Source: Luteibacter sp. (lineage in GTDB: Bacteria > Pseudomonadota > Gammaproteobacteria > Xanthomonadales > Rhodanobacteraceae). From it: DNA of 64,000 nt. Where the stretch lies: positions 1 to 64,000 of the forward strand of contig NZ_WNDO01000003.1 of assembly GCF_009912395.1 (NCBI RefSeq), given 5' to 3'. Positions 35,443 through 44,353 of the stretch are shown piece by piece. The notes below the pieces were generated by a model, which was given only the letters and a program-made list of their open reading frames with translations, did not search any database and had not been told where the DNA came from. Position 1 is the first letter of the stretch, and each line of letters opens with the position of its first letter. The translations under genes and the position numbers were made by a program.

Positions 35443-35673
35443 TCAGACGTCGTGGTTGTCGGTGTACGGCAGCAGCGACAGGTAGCGGGCGCGCTTGATG
35501 GCGGTCGCCAGCTGACGCTGGTAGCGGGCCTTCGTACCCGTGATGCGGCTCGGGACGATCTTGCCGTTCTCGGTGATGTACTGGCGGAGGGTGTTGAGAT
35601 CCTTGTAATCGATCTCTTTCACGCCTTCAGCGGTGAAACGGCAGAACTTGCGGCGACGGAAAAACTTGGACAT
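35443..35673 (-). CDS. rpsR: 30S ribosomal protein S18
   Basis: 76 residues. [22 protein letters not shown] and the [29 protein letters not shown]-type C-terminus are diagnostic. It pairs with S6 on the platform of the 30S subunit, matching the adjacent rpsF 17 bp upstream. Confidence 0.97.
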   Translation of the reverse strand: MSKFFRRRKFCRFTAEGVKEIDYKDLNTLRQYITENGKIVPSRITGTKARYQRQLATAIKRARYLSLLPYTDNHDV

Positions 35674-35690
35674 GGCTTCAGATCCCCGGA

Positions 35691-36095
35691 TTAGTCGTCG
35701 CTGTCGCGATCGTTGTCGTTGTCGCTATCGCGGCTCTCGTCGTCACGGCGACGCGAACCCTTCTGCTCGTCCTTTTCCTTGCTCTTGAGGATGAAGGACG
35801 GCTCGGTGTCGGCTTCGTCACGACGGATCGTCAGATGGCGCAGGACGGCGTCGTTGAAACGGAAACCCGTCTCGAGCTCGTTCAGGGCGTTCTGCGAAAC
35901 CTCGATGTTCAGCATCACGTAGTGAGCCTTGGCGAGGTTGTCGATCGGGTAGGCCAGCTGGCGGCGGCCCCAATCTTCGAGACGGTGGATCTTGCCGTTG
36001 TCGCCTTCGATCAGCGTCTTGTAACGCTCGATCATGGCGGGCACCTGTTCGCTCTGGTCCGGGTGGACCAGGAACACGACTTCATAATGACGCAT
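35691..36095 (-). CDS. rpsF: 30S ribosomal protein S6
   Basis: 134 residues, beginning [20 protein letters not shown] with the conserved [17 protein letters not shown]. The last ~30 residues form a low-complexity charged tail of Asp, Asn, Arg and Ser ([12 protein letters not shown]); in E. coli S6 the C-terminus is polyglutamylated, and here the acidity is genome-encoded. Start 36095 has AGGAGCC upstream. Confidence 0.96.
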   Translation of the reverse strand: MRHYEVVFLVHPDQSEQVPAMIERYKTLIEGDNGKIHRLEDWGRRQLAYPIDNLAKAHYVMLNIEVSQNALNELETGFRFNDAVLRHLTIRRDEADTEPSFILKSKEKDEQKGSRRRDDESRDSDNDNDRDSDD

Positions 36096-36232
36096 GGTGG
36101 CTCCTTGTGGATGCACCCCTTTCGGGGATGGCAGCCTCCCGGGGTTACCGGTGAGGCAAGAAACCCCTCCGGACGGAGAGGTAGCCGTGCATTGTAAGGA
36201 GAAACCAGAACTTAAGGCAAGCCCACGCTGTT

Positions 36233-36298
36233 GTAGGAGCGCGCTTGCGCGCGATGGGGGCTAGCGGCAGGCCGGATCGCGCGCAAGCGCGCTCCTAC
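36233..36298. repeat. REP inverted pair
   Basis: GTAGGAGCGCGCTTGCGCG and the complement ending CGCTCCTAC bracket a short loop between rpsF's promoter side and the IscA-type gene. Confidence 0.9.
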
Positions 36299-36308
36299 CA
36301 GGGCAGGC

Positions 36309-36635
36309 TCAGGCGACCGTGAACGACTCCCCGCAACCGCACTCGCCCGTGGCGTTGGGGTTGTGGAACACGAAGGAGGCGTTGAGGCCCTGGCGCTCGA
36401 AGTCGATGACCGTGCCGTCGACCAGAGGCAGGCTCTTGGGGTCGACGACCACGCGAATGCCGTCGAGGTCCATGACCTCGTCGTCGGCGGCGACGGCGCC
36501 GGCCAGGTCAACCACGTAGCCGAAGCCCGAGCAGCCCATCCGCTTCACCGAAAAACGGACGCCCACGGCGTCGGGCGACTTCGCGAGGAAGGCGCGCATG
36601 CGGTCGGAGGCGGCGGGGGTGATCTGGATGGTCAT
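36309..36635 (-). CDS. IscA/ErpA-type iron-sulfur cluster carrier
   Basis: 108 residues of the HesB/IscA family with the three conserved cysteines Cys35 (GCSG) and Cys99, Cys101 (ECGCGES). It would hold and deliver Fe-S clusters to target enzymes. It stands alone, divergent from asnS, so it is probably the housekeeping A-type carrier and not part of an isc or suf operon. The exact subtype (ErpA, IscA or SufA) cannot be settled by eye. Confidence 0.9.
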   Translation of the reverse strand: MTIQITPAASDRMRAFLAKSPDAVGVRFSVKRMGCSGFGYVVDLAGAVAADDEVMDLDGIRVVVDPKSLPLVDGTVIDFERQGLNASFVFHNPNATGECGCGESFTVA

Positions 36636-36754
36636 GAAAGCGTTTTCCGTGCGTGGTACATCGGCGAACGGTGCCGTTCAGCCGACCGTTACACTATCAT
36701 GCCGGGTCGGCTCATATGCGCCTATGTGTGGCGCCTTTTCTGGAGTTTCAATCG

Positions 36755-38158
36755 ATGACGGTGGTAAGCGTCAAGCAGGCCCTCGCCGGTGGCACGTCCG
36801 CGGCGGATCAGGAAGTCACGGTTCGCGGCTGGGTCCGTACCCTGCGCGAGTCCAAGGGCGGCCTGTCGTTCGTGAATGTGAGCGACGGCTCGTGTTTCGC
36901 CCCCATCCAGGTCGTCGCCACCGCCGATCTCTCCAATTATGAGACCGAGGTGAAGCACCTCTCGGCCGGCGCCGGCCTCATCGTCACCGGCAAGCTCGTC
37001 CCCTCGCAGGGCAAGGGCCAGGCCTTCGAGATCCAGGCCACGAAGATCGAAGTCACCGGCTTCGTCGAGAACCCGCTCACCTACCCCATCCAGCCCAAGC
37101 AGCACTCCATGGAGTTCCTGCGCGAGGTCGCCCACCTGCGTCCGCGCACCAACCTGTTCGGCGCCGTGACCCGCGTGCGCCACACGATGATGACGGCGAT
37201 CCACCGCATCCTCACCGAGCAGGGCTTCTTCTGGATCAACACCCCGATCATCACCACGTCCGACGCCGAAGGCGCGGGCGACATGTTCCGCCTGTCCACG
37301 CTCGACCTGGCCAACCTGCCGCGCGACGACAAGGGCGGCATCGACTGGAAGAAGGACTTCTTCGGTCGCGAGGCTTTCCTCACCGTGTCCGGCCAGCTCA
37401 ACGTCGAGGCCTACGCCTTGGCCATGAGCAAGGTGTACACGTTCGGGCCCACCTTCCGTGCCGAAAACTCGAACACCACGCGCCACCTGGCGGAGTTCTG
37501 GATGGTCGAGCCCGAGGTGGCCTTCGCCGACCTGAACGACAACGCCGATCTCGCCGAGCTGTTCCTGAAGGGCATTTTCAAGGCCATCCTCGACGAGCGC
37601 CCCGACGACATGGCGTTCTTCGACGAGCGTGTCATGCCGGGCACGATCAAGCGCCTGGAAGACTTCATCGCCAAGCCGTTCGAGCGCATCGATTACACCG
37701 ACGCCGTCGAAATCCTCAAGAAGTCGGGCAAGAAGTTCGAGCACCCGGTCGCCTGGGGCATCGACCTGCAGACCGAGCACGAGCGCTACCTCGCCGAGGA
37801 ACATATCGGCCGTCCTGTGGTCGTCATGAACTATCCCGAGGCGATCAAGGCGTTCTACATGCGCCTGAACGACGACGGCAAGACCGTGGCCGCCATGGAC
37901 GTCCTGGCTCCGGGCATCGGCGAGATCATCGGTGGCGCGCAGCGCGAGGAGCGCCTCGACTACCTCGACCGCCGCATGGACCAGTTCCACCTCGACAAGG
38001 ACACCTACAACTGGTATCGCGACCTGCGCCGCTACGGCACCGTGCCCCACGCCGGCTTCGGCCTGGGCTTCGAGCGCCTGCTGGTCTATGTCTGCGGCTT
38101 GGCCAACATCCGCGACGCCATCCCGTATCCCCGTGCGGCAGGGAGTGCCGAGTTTTAA
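36755..38158 (+). CDS. asnS: Asparagine--tRNA ligase
   Basis: 467 residues, class IIb synthetase. It has an N-terminal OB-fold ([20 protein letters not shown]), motif 2 [21 protein letters not shown] and motif 3 [13 protein letters not shown]. Family-specific MFRLSTLDL and [14 protein letters not shown] are present. The start at 36755 has TGGAGT upstream. Confidence 0.97.
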   Translation: MTVVSVKQALAGGTSAADQEVTVRGWVRTLRESKGGLSFVNVSDGSCFAPIQVVATADLSNYETEVKHLSAGAGLIVTGKLVPSQGKGQAFEIQATKIEVTGFVENPLTYPIQPKQHSMEFLREVAHLRPRTNLFGAVTRVRHTMMTAIHRILTEQGFFWINTPIITTSDAEGAGDMFRLSTLDLANLPRDDKGGIDWKKDFFGREAFLTVSGQLNVEAYALAMSKVYTFGPTFRAENSNTTRHLAEFWMVEPEVAFADLNDNADLAELFLKGIFKAILDERPDDMAFFDERVMPGTIKRLEDFIAKPFERIDYTDAVEILKKSGKKFEHPVAWGIDLQTEHERYLAEEHIGRPVVVMNYPEAIKAFYMRLNDDGKTVAAMDVLAPGIGEIIGGAQREERLDYLDRRMDQFHLDKDTYNWYRDLRRYGTVPHAGFGLGFERLLVYVCGLANIRDAIPYPRAAGSAEF

Positions 38159-38175
38159 AGCCCCTCAAGACGCCC

Positions 38176-38979
38176 ATGCTCCCTTCCGCCCCCCGTATCG
38201 TCCTTCTCACCGCCGCCCTGGTTGTCCTGGGCGCGTGCCGCACGATCGTGCCGCCCAACTTCCGTCCGCCCGAGAATCCCAACGGCGGCATCACCACGGC
38301 GCGGAAGACGCTGGAAGACGCGTCGCCGTGCTGCGGCAGCTTCGCCGACCTGTCCTACCAGGACATGTTGCCGTGGCAGCCGCAGCGCTTTGAACTGAGC
38401 AAGGACAGCCCGGTCGCCAACCTCAACGGCGACCGCAGCTACTTCCTGGCCTTCCGGTTGCCGCAAGGCGCTCAACTGCCCTACACCATCGCGCTCAAGT
38501 CCGAACTCAACGGTCGCTGGCTGAGTTCCAGCTACCTGTTCGCGCCGACGATGGTGGTGCTCGACGACGCGTTCCAGCCGCTGCGCTCGGAAGACATCCA
38601 GCTCTGCGAATACATCGGCTGGACCAGCGAGACGACGGGCGCCTTCGGCAAGTTCAAGGTCGATGACGACAAGGCCCGCTACCTGGTGGTGTATTCCTCC
38701 GCCAAGCAGCAGCAGAGCCAGACCTACTGGGAGCAATCGCCCACCACCTTCTCGGCCGAGGCGCCCGTGAAGATGAACTCGGCGGGCAGCTTCAAGATTC
38801 CCCATGGCCCGGACGGCGTGCTGTTCGTGGGCATGCAGAACGACACCTACAAAAAAGCCATCAATAACGCGGTCTGCGCCAAGGCGCAGCAAGGCAATGG
38901 CGTCATCTCCACCCTTCGCGACGTCGTCACCACCGATCTCCTCGGCGACGACAAGAAGAAGAAAGAAAAAGGCGGCTGA
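38176..38979 (+). CDS. MalM-like lipoprotein
   Basis: 267 residues. A lipoprotein signal ends at LGAC (Cys20). The mature part starts near a CCGSFADL motif and continues with RSYFLAFRLPQ, a pattern matching the MalM (maltose operon periplasmic protein) family. The C-terminus is Lys-rich (DDKKKKEKGG). No maltose genes are nearby; it lies 17 bp after asnS and 7 bp before the next gene. Function in envelope or polysaccharide handling is a guess. Confidence 0.7.
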   Translation: MLPSAPRIVLLTAALVVLGACRTIVPPNFRPPENPNGGITTARKTLEDASPCCGSFADLSYQDMLPWQPQRFELSKDSPVANLNGDRSYFLAFRLPQGAQLPYTIALKSELNGRWLSSSYLFAPTMVVLDDAFQPLRSEDIQLCEYIGWTSETTGAFGKFKVDDDKARYLVVYSSAKQQQSQTYWEQSPTTFSAEAPVKMNSAGSFKIPHGPDGVLFVGMQNDTYKKAINNAVCAKAQQGNGVISTLRDVVTTDLLGDDKKKKEKGG

Positions 38980-38986
38980 TCCAGCC

Positions 38987-39319
38987 ATGCAGACCACGGT
39001 TATTTTCTATCTCCTGCTGCTGCTCGGCGCCATCGCGTTCTTCGTGCTGCACTTCATCGCGCAGTGGCGCTTCACCGCCGTGCTGCGCAAGCGCTATCCG
39101 GAGCACTGGAAGACCATCGTCGAAGCGGACACCGGTCGTCCGAACGGTATGGCCAACTGGCTGCGCGTCCGTCGCGTGCTGCGCTCGGATGCCCCCGCCC
39201 TGTTCGACGACGCGACGCTCACCCGCTGGCAGGGATGGTGGCAGCGCACCCCATGGCTGGCGTGGCCGTGCTGGTTCGCCGCGATGGCGCTACAGTGGTG
39301 GGCGATAAAACAGGGCTGA
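38987..39319 (+). CDS. Small membrane-anchored protein of unknown function
   Basis: 110 residues with an N-terminal hydrophobic helix (TTVIFYLLLLLGAIAFFVLH), a soluble middle and a Trp-rich second hydrophobic stretch (WLAWPCWFAAMALQWWA). No family is recognised. It follows the MalM-like gene by 7 bp, so the two are probably co-transcribed. Confidence 0.72.
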   Translation: MQTTVIFYLLLLLGAIAFFVLHFIAQWRFTAVLRKRYPEHWKTIVEADTGRPNGMANWLRVRRVLRSDAPALFDDATLTRWQGWWQRTPWLAWPCWFAAMALQWWAIKQG

Positions 39320-39344
39320 CCCGCCCGCCACCGAGGGAGTTCGC

Positions 39345-40133
39345 ATGGATCTTCGCCTCACCGGTCGTCACGCGCTGGTCTGCGGCGCATCGCAAGGGAT
39401 CGGCCGCGCCACGGCTTTCGAGCTGGCCGAGCTGGGCGCCAGCGTCACCCTGCTCTCCCGTTCCGCCGAGGCCTTGAAGGCCCTCGCCACGGAGCTGCCC
39501 GCCACGCACGCGGGACAACGTCATCGCCACGTCGCCGTGGACATGCTCGACACCGACGCCCTCACCGCCGCCGTCACGGAGGTGGTGAAGGACAACGCGG
39601 TGCACATCGTCGTGAACAACAGCGGCGGACCGCCGGGAGGCCCGCTCTGGAGCGCGGAACCCGACACCTTCCTCACCGTGTTCCGGCAGCACCTCGTCTC
39701 CGCCCAGGTCATCACCCGCGCCTGCCTGCCAGGCATGCGCGACGCGCACTACGGTCGGGTACTCAACATCATCTCCACGTCGGTGAAGGAGCCCATCCCC
39801 AACCTGGGCGTCTCCAACACCATTCGCGCCGCGGTGGCCGGCTGGGCGAAAACCCTGTCCGGCGAAGTCGCGGCCGATGGCATCACCGTCAACAACGTGC
39901 TGCCCGGCTATACCCGCACCGATCGCCTCGAATCGCTGGTGGAAGCCAGCGTGAAGTCGGGACGTACGCGTGACGAGGTGGAACGCGGCCTGCTCGCCAG
40001 CGTGCCCGCGGCCCGCTTCGGCGATCCCGCCGAGGTCGCCGCGCTCGTCGCCTTTCTCGCGAGCCCGGCGGCCGGCTACATCAATGGCACCAGCATCGCC
40101 GTGGACGGCGGCCGCACGCGCAGCCTGAGCTGA
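39345..40133 (+). CDS. Short-chain dehydrogenase/reductase lacking the YxxxK motif
   Basis: 262 residues with the NAD(P) loop GASQGIGRAT and NNSGG. Where classical SDRs carry YxxxK, this one reads VSNTIRAAVAGWAKTLSGE, so the catalytic Tyr and Lys are replaced; the Ser in IISTS is kept. This variant motif appears to define a subgroup, not a mutation, since the rest of the fold is intact. It heads an SDR-ALDH-RidA run and may act on an intermediate of 2-aminomuconate metabolism. Confidence 0.85.
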   Translation: MDLRLTGRHALVCGASQGIGRATAFELAELGASVTLLSRSAEALKALATELPATHAGQRHRHVAVDMLDTDALTAAVTEVVKDNAVHIVVNNSGGPPGGPLWSAEPDTFLTVFRQHLVSAQVITRACLPGMRDAHYGRVLNIISTSVKEPIPNLGVSNTIRAAVAGWAKTLSGEVAADGITVNNVLPGYTRTDRLESLVEASVKSGRTRDEVERGLLASVPAARFGDPAEVAALVAFLASPAAGYINGTSIAVDGGRTRSLS

Positions 40134-40146
40134 AGGGAGATATGCC

Positions 40147-41598
40147 ATGCTGATGCTCGCCAACCTCATCGACGGCCAGGCGCGCGCTCCTCGCGAAGGC
40201 CGATACCTCGACATCGTCGATCCATCCATCGGCCGCACCTTCGCCCGCTGCCCCGACTCGGACGCGACCGATGTCGCCGACGCGGTGGACGCCGCCACGA
40301 GGGCCGCACCCGGCTGGGCCGCCACGCCCGCCGAGACGCGCGCTCGCTGCCTGTATCGGCTGGCGGACCTCATCGAAACGCGCTTGGAGGCTTTCGCCGC
40401 CGCCGAATCGCAGGACAGCGGCAAACCGCTTGCCCTCGCCCGCTCGCTCGACATCCCGCGCGCCATCGCCAACCTGCGCTTCTTCGCCGCCGCCATCGGC
40501 CAGTGGCCCGGCGAATCCCATGCGATGGAACAAGGCGCCATCAACTACACGTTGCGCTTGCCGCTGGGCGTGGTGGGCTGCATCAGCCCCTGGAACCTGC
40601 CGCTTTATCTGTTCACCTGGAAGGTCGCGCCAGCGCTGGCCGCCGGCAATACCGTGGTCTCCAAGCCTTCCGAGATCACGCCGTATACCGCATGGCTGCT
40701 CGGCACCCTCGTCGCCGAGGCCGACTTTCCGCCAGGTGTGTTCAATATCGTGCACGGCACCGGCCCCGCCGTCGGCGAGGCAATCGTCATGCACGATACG
40801 GTGAAGGCGATTTCGTTCACGGGAAGCACGCGCACCGGCGTGGCCATCGCCAAGGCGGCGGCGCCAAAACTCAAGAAGGTGTCGCTGGAACTGGGAGGAA
40901 AGAATCCCACCATCGTCTTCGACGATGCCGACCTCTCCGATGCGTCGATGGCGACCATCGTCCGTTCAGGCTTCGCCAACCAGGGCGAGATCTGCCTGTG
41001 CGGATCGCGCCTTCTCGTGCAGCGCGGCATCTACGAGCGCTTCCGCGACGACTATCTGCGCCGCGTGCGTGCGCTTCGCGTCGGCGACCCGGCATCACCG
41101 AATAGCGATCTCGGCGCCCTCGTGTCCCGGGCGCATTTCGACAAGGTCATCGCCTGTATCGAACGCGCACGAGACGAAGGCGGTCGCATCCTCACCGGCG
41201 GCCAGCGCGCGACGGTCGAGGGTCGCTGCGCCGAGGGCTGGTTCGTGGAACCCACCGTTATCGAGGGCCTGCCGCCCGGGGCGGCGACGAACCAGGAGGA
41301 AATCTTCGGCCCCGTCGTCACGCTCATTCCGTTCGAAGACGAAGCCGAGGCGCTGGCAATCGCCAACGGTACGCCCTACGGTCTCTCCGCCTCGGTGTGG
41401 ACACAGGACCTCTCGCGGGCGCATCGTGTAGCGGCCAGGCTCGATGTCGGCATCGTCTGGGTCAACTGCTGGATGCTTCGCGACCTGCGCACGCCGTTCG
41501 GAGGCAGCAAGCAGTCGGGCGTCGGCCGCGAAGGCGGTGTCGAAGCCCTTCGATTCTTCACAGAAGCCAGGAACGTCTGTATTTCCCATGGCCAATGA
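40147..41598 (+). CDS. Aldehyde dehydrogenase, probably 2-aminomuconate/2-hydroxymuconate semialdehyde type
   Basis: 483 residues with the ALDH signature LELGGKNP (general base Glu), the catalytic Cys in FANQGEICLCGSRLLV, and the substrate-class segment ISPWNLPLYLFTWKVAPALA typical of muconic-semialdehyde dehydrogenases. It would oxidise a semialdehyde with NAD+. It is 13 bp after the SDR gene and overlaps the RidA gene by 11 bp, the arrangement of the lower 3-hydroxyanthranilate pathway. Betaine-aldehyde-type activity is an alternative. Confidence 0.87.
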   Translation: MLMLANLIDGQARAPREGRYLDIVDPSIGRTFARCPDSDATDVADAVDAATRAAPGWAATPAETRARCLYRLADLIETRLEAFAAAESQDSGKPLALARSLDIPRAIANLRFFAAAIGQWPGESHAMEQGAINYTLRLPLGVVGCISPWNLPLYLFTWKVAPALAAGNTVVSKPSEITPYTAWLLGTLVAEADFPPGVFNIVHGTGPAVGEAIVMHDTVKAISFTGSTRTGVAIAKAAAPKLKKVSLELGGKNPTIVFDDADLSDASMATIVRSGFANQGEICLCGSRLLVQRGIYERFRDDYLRRVRALRVGDPASPNSDLGALVSRAHFDKVIACIERARDEGGRILTGGQRATVEGRCAEGWFVEPTVIEGLPPGAATNQEEIFGPVVTLIPFEDEAEALAIANGTPYGLSASVWTQDLSRAHRVAARLDVGIVWVNCWMLRDLRTPFGGSKQSGVGREGGVEALRFFTEARNVCISHGQ

Positions 41599-42013
41599 CA
41601 TCATCCGCGCCGATCGCGCGCCGGCTCCGGTCGGCGCCTATCCTCATGCCCGACGCGTCGGCGACCTGATCTTCCTTTCGGGCGTGGGGCCGCGCATGCC
41701 GGGCAACAATGGCATCCCGGGCAACGTGTCGGACGCGCACGGCCACCTGCTTTCCTACGATATCGAGGCGCAGTGCCGGCAGGTGTTCGCCAACGTGCGC
41801 GCCGTGCTGGAGGCCAGTGGCGCGCGCTGGGAAGATTTGGTCGACGTCACCGTGTTCCTCACCGACATGAAGCGCGATTTCGCGGTCTACAACCGGTTGT
41901 ACGCGGAGGCATTCAAGGGCGTGGACGCGTGCCGGACCACCGTCGAGGTGAATGCGCTGCCGACGGAGATCGCCATCGAACTCAAGTGCATCGCGGCGAT
42001 CTCTGCGTCGTAG
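41588..42013 (+). CDS. RidA-family protein, possible 2-aminomuconate deaminase
   Basis: 141 residues of the YjgF/RidA fold with the pocket residues PVGAYPHA, LIFLSGVGP and CRTTVEVNALP (the arginine binds substrate carboxylate). Its length and coupling to a muconic-semialdehyde dehydrogenase suggest 2-aminomuconate deaminase, the AmnD/NbaF type, and not housekeeping RidA. The stop codon TAG is the first TAG of a REP element, so the present C-terminus may have been set by repeat insertion. Confidence 0.8.
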   Translation: MANDIIRADRAPAPVGAYPHARRVGDLIFLSGVGPRMPGNNGIPGNVSDAHGHLLSYDIEAQCRQVFANVRAVLEASGARWEDLVDVTVFLTDMKRDFAVYNRLYAEAFKGVDACRTTVEVNALPTEIAIELKCIAAISAS

Positions 42014-42053
42014 GAGCGCGCTTGCGCGCGATCGCGCGCAAGCGCGCTCCTAC
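42010..42053. repeat. REP inverted pair supplying stop codons to both flanking genes
   Basis: GTAGGAGCGCGCTTGCGCG, then GATCGCGCGCAAGCGCGCTC and CTAC. The left TAG (42011-42013) ends the RidA gene; the right CTA (42050-42052), read on the minus strand as TAG, ends hutG. Two convergent genes are thus closed by the two arms of one repeat. Confidence 0.92.
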
Positions 42054-42835
42054 ACGAGGCATGTTTTCAGAAGTGCCTCGATCAACACCTGCACCCTCGC
42101 CGCCTTCTTTGGCAGATAGGCGAAGCTGTCCTCGTCCATGTAGTTGATCTGCGACAACTCCAACTGCACGGCGTCGACACCCTCTTCCGGCCGTCCGTAG
42201 TTGCGCGTGATGTAGCCACCCTTGAAGCGACCGTTCACCACCCACGAGTAATCGTTCTGCGCGCCCAGCAGCGCCGTGATGCGCTCCTGCAGGGCGGACG
42301 AGCAGCTTGCGCCATCGGCGGTGCCGAGGTTGAAGTCCGGCAGCCGGCCATCGAACAGCATGGGCACATGACTGCGGATGGAGTGGCCTTCCCACAGCAC
42401 CACGCGACCATGCTTCTTGCGAAGCCGGCGAACCTCGTCGAGCAGCGCCGCGTGATATGGCTTCCACCACTGCTTGACGCGCTCGCCGACCTCGTCCGCC
42501 GTCGGCTCCGCGCCGGGGCGGTAGATGTCGTTGCCGTCGAACTGGATGGTCGGCACCAGGCCGGTTTCCTTGCGGCCCGGATAGAGCGCATGCCCGTCGG
42601 AAGGCCGGTTGAGGTCGATCACGTAGCGTGACGCCACCGGCACGAGGATGCTGGCGCCAAGGCCGCGCGCCACCTCGTAGAGTTCCTTCACGTGCCAGTC
42701 GGTGTCGGCCGAATGGCGCGCCGGGCGCTTCATGCGCGCCTCGATGTCCTTGGGAATGAAACTGCCGTTGTGCGGCAGGCTGACCAGGAGCGGCGCGGTG
42801 CCGCGATGAAGGGTATAGGAGTCCATGACCGCCAT
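42050..42835 (-). CDS. hutG: N-formylglutamate deformylase family protein
   Basis: 261 residues of the N-formylglutamate amidohydrolase family: SLPHNGSFIP near the start, RHSADTDWHVKELY, VIDLNRPSDG and LWEGHSIRSHVP carry the usual metal-site His/Asp/Glu. It would hydrolyse N-formyl-glutamate to glutamate and formate at the end of histidine degradation. No other hut genes are nearby. The start at 42835 has GAGGAG five bases upstream and lies 8 bp after the gor stop. The stop codon comes from a REP repeat. Confidence 0.87.
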   Translation of the reverse strand: MAVMDSYTLHRGTAPLLVSLPHNGSFIPKDIEARMKRPARHSADTDWHVKELYEVARGLGASILVPVASRYVIDLNRPSDGHALYPGRKETGLVPTIQFDGNDIYRPGAEPTADEVGERVKQWWKPYHAALLDEVRRLRKKHGRVVLWEGHSIRSHVPMLFDGRLPDFNLGTADGASCSSALQERITALLGAQNDYSWVVNGRFKGGYITRNYGRPEEGVDAVQLELSQINYMDEDSFAYLPKKAARVQVLIEALLKTCLV

Positions 42836-42843
42836 TTTACTCC

Positions 42844-44205
42844 TCAACCGGGGACGCGATCGCCCATGAGCACCATTTCCTCCGCCGAGGTCGGGTGGAT
42901 GGCCAGCGTGGCGTCCAGGTCGGACTTGCGGGCGCCCATCTTGATGGCCACGGCGAAGCCCTGGAGGATTTCGTCCACCCCCGGGCCCAGCATCTGCATG
43001 CCCACGATCCGCGAATCCTCGCCGACGCAGATGAGCTTGAAGCGCGTGGTGATCGGCCGCTGGGCCAGCGCCAGCTGCATCGGCACAAACGACTGCTTGT
43101 ACAGGTGTACGTCGGCGCCGTAGCGCTCGCGCGCCTGCTGCTCGGACATGCCGCAGGTGCCGAGCGGCGGATGCGAGTAGACCACGCTGGGGATGTTCTC
43201 GTAGTCGAGTTTCGCGTCCTTCTTGCCGCCGAACAGGCGATCGGCCAGCTTGCGCCCTGCGGCCACCGCGACGGGCGTGAGCGCCATACGCTGGGTCACG
43301 TCGCCCACGGCGTAGACACCCGGCACGTTCGTGTTCTGCCAGTCATCGATCTGGACGTGACCGTTTTCGTCCGTCACCAGACCGATGCGGTCGATACCCA
43401 GGGAATGCGTGTTGGCGTGGCGTCCTACCGCCCAGATCAGCGCGTCGTACGGACCCGGATGATCGCCACGGCTGCAATCGAGCAGGAGCATGCCGTCCTT
43501 TTCATGCACGGCCTCGATCTCGCAGGTGTAGTGCACGCGGATGCCGTGCTGCCCCATTTCCTCGCCGAGACCATAGGCCATCTCCTCGTCGAAACCGCCC
43601 ATGAGGCGCCCGCGCACGTACATGTCGACATCGCTACCCAGCGCGCGAAGCACACCGGCCAGCTCCACGGCGATGTAGCCGCCACCGACGATCGCGGTGC
43701 GTCGAGGACAGGCGCGCAGGTCGAAGAAGCCGTCCGAGGTCATGCCGAGATCGAACCCGGGCTTGTCGAGACAGTTCGACGATGAACCCGTGGCAATCAC
43801 GATATGCGGCGCCGTCAGCTCACGCTCGCCGGCCTGGATGCGGTCCGGTGCGAGGAAGTGTCCCATGGCCTTCACCAAGGTCACGTGGCCGTTGTCCAGC
43901 GCGCGCTGGTAGCTCACGTGGATGCGATCGATATAGGCCTGCCTGCGCTCGATGAAGCGCGGCCAGTCAAGCTTGCCCGGTTCGTCGGTGAAACCGTAGT
44001 CGGCCGCGATGTACTGCGCCTCGGCCATCTGCGCGGCATACCACATCGCCTTTTTCGGCACGCAACCGACATTGACGCAGGTACCGCCCAGGTCCTTGGG
44101 TTCAAGCAGCGCGACCTTCGCGCCATGCTTCGAGGCCCGGATCGCCGTCGCGAGTCCACCCGAGCCACCGCCGATCACGATGAGATCGAAGGCTTCCACG
44201 GTCAT
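42844..44205 (-). CDS. gor: Glutathione-disulfide reductase
   Basis: 453 residues of the FAD/NADPH pyridine nucleotide-disulphide oxidoreductase family. It has the FAD loop GGGSGGLATA, the redox pair in GGTCVNVGCVPKK, the NAD(P)-binding VGGGYIAVELAG, and the C-terminal active-site ATLAIHPTSAEE. The GSSG-reductase identity is supported by the overall pattern, including CVNVGCVPKKAMW. It keeps glutathione reduced. It is upstream of hutG in the same transcript. Confidence 0.93.
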   Translation of the reverse strand: MTVEAFDLIVIGGGSGGLATAIRASKHGAKVALLEPKDLGGTCVNVGCVPKKAMWYAAQMAEAQYIAADYGFTDEPGKLDWPRFIERRQAYIDRIHVSYQRALDNGHVTLVKAMGHFLAPDRIQAGERELTAPHIVIATGSSSNCLDKPGFDLGMTSDGFFDLRACPRRTAIVGGGYIAVELAGVLRALGSDVDMYVRGRLMGGFDEEMAYGLGEEMGQHGIRVHYTCEIEAVHEKDGMLLLDCSRGDHPGPYDALIWAVGRHANTHSLGIDRIGLVTDENGHVQIDDWQNTNVPGVYAVGDVTQRMALTPVAVAAGRKLADRLFGGKKDAKLDYENIPSVVYSHPPLGTCGMSEQQARERYGADVHLYKQSFVPMQLALAQRPITTRFKLICVGEDSRIVGMQMLGPGVDEILQGFAVAIKMGARKSDLDATLAIHPTSAEEMVLMGDRVPG

Positions 44206-44255
44206 GCGTCGCTCCTTGGGGAATGGGGATACCCCACCCTAGCAAATACGATGTG

Positions 44256-44350
44256 GATCGCGCGCAAGCGCATTTCGTGGCCGCGTCGTCGAATCGCGCG
44301 CAAGCGCGCTCCTACAAACGCCGCCCTGTAGGAGCGCGCTTGCGCGCGAT
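44256..44350. repeat. Cluster of three REP units, one decayed
   Basis: A degenerate unit (GATCGCGCGCAAGCGCATTT, about 44256-44275), a reverse unit ending CGCTCCTAC (to 44315) and a forward unit GTAGGAGCGCGCTTGCGCG (44328-44346 onward). It lies between gor and the DadA-like gene and shows one copy losing its head. Confidence 0.85.
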
Positions 44351-44353
44351 CGC

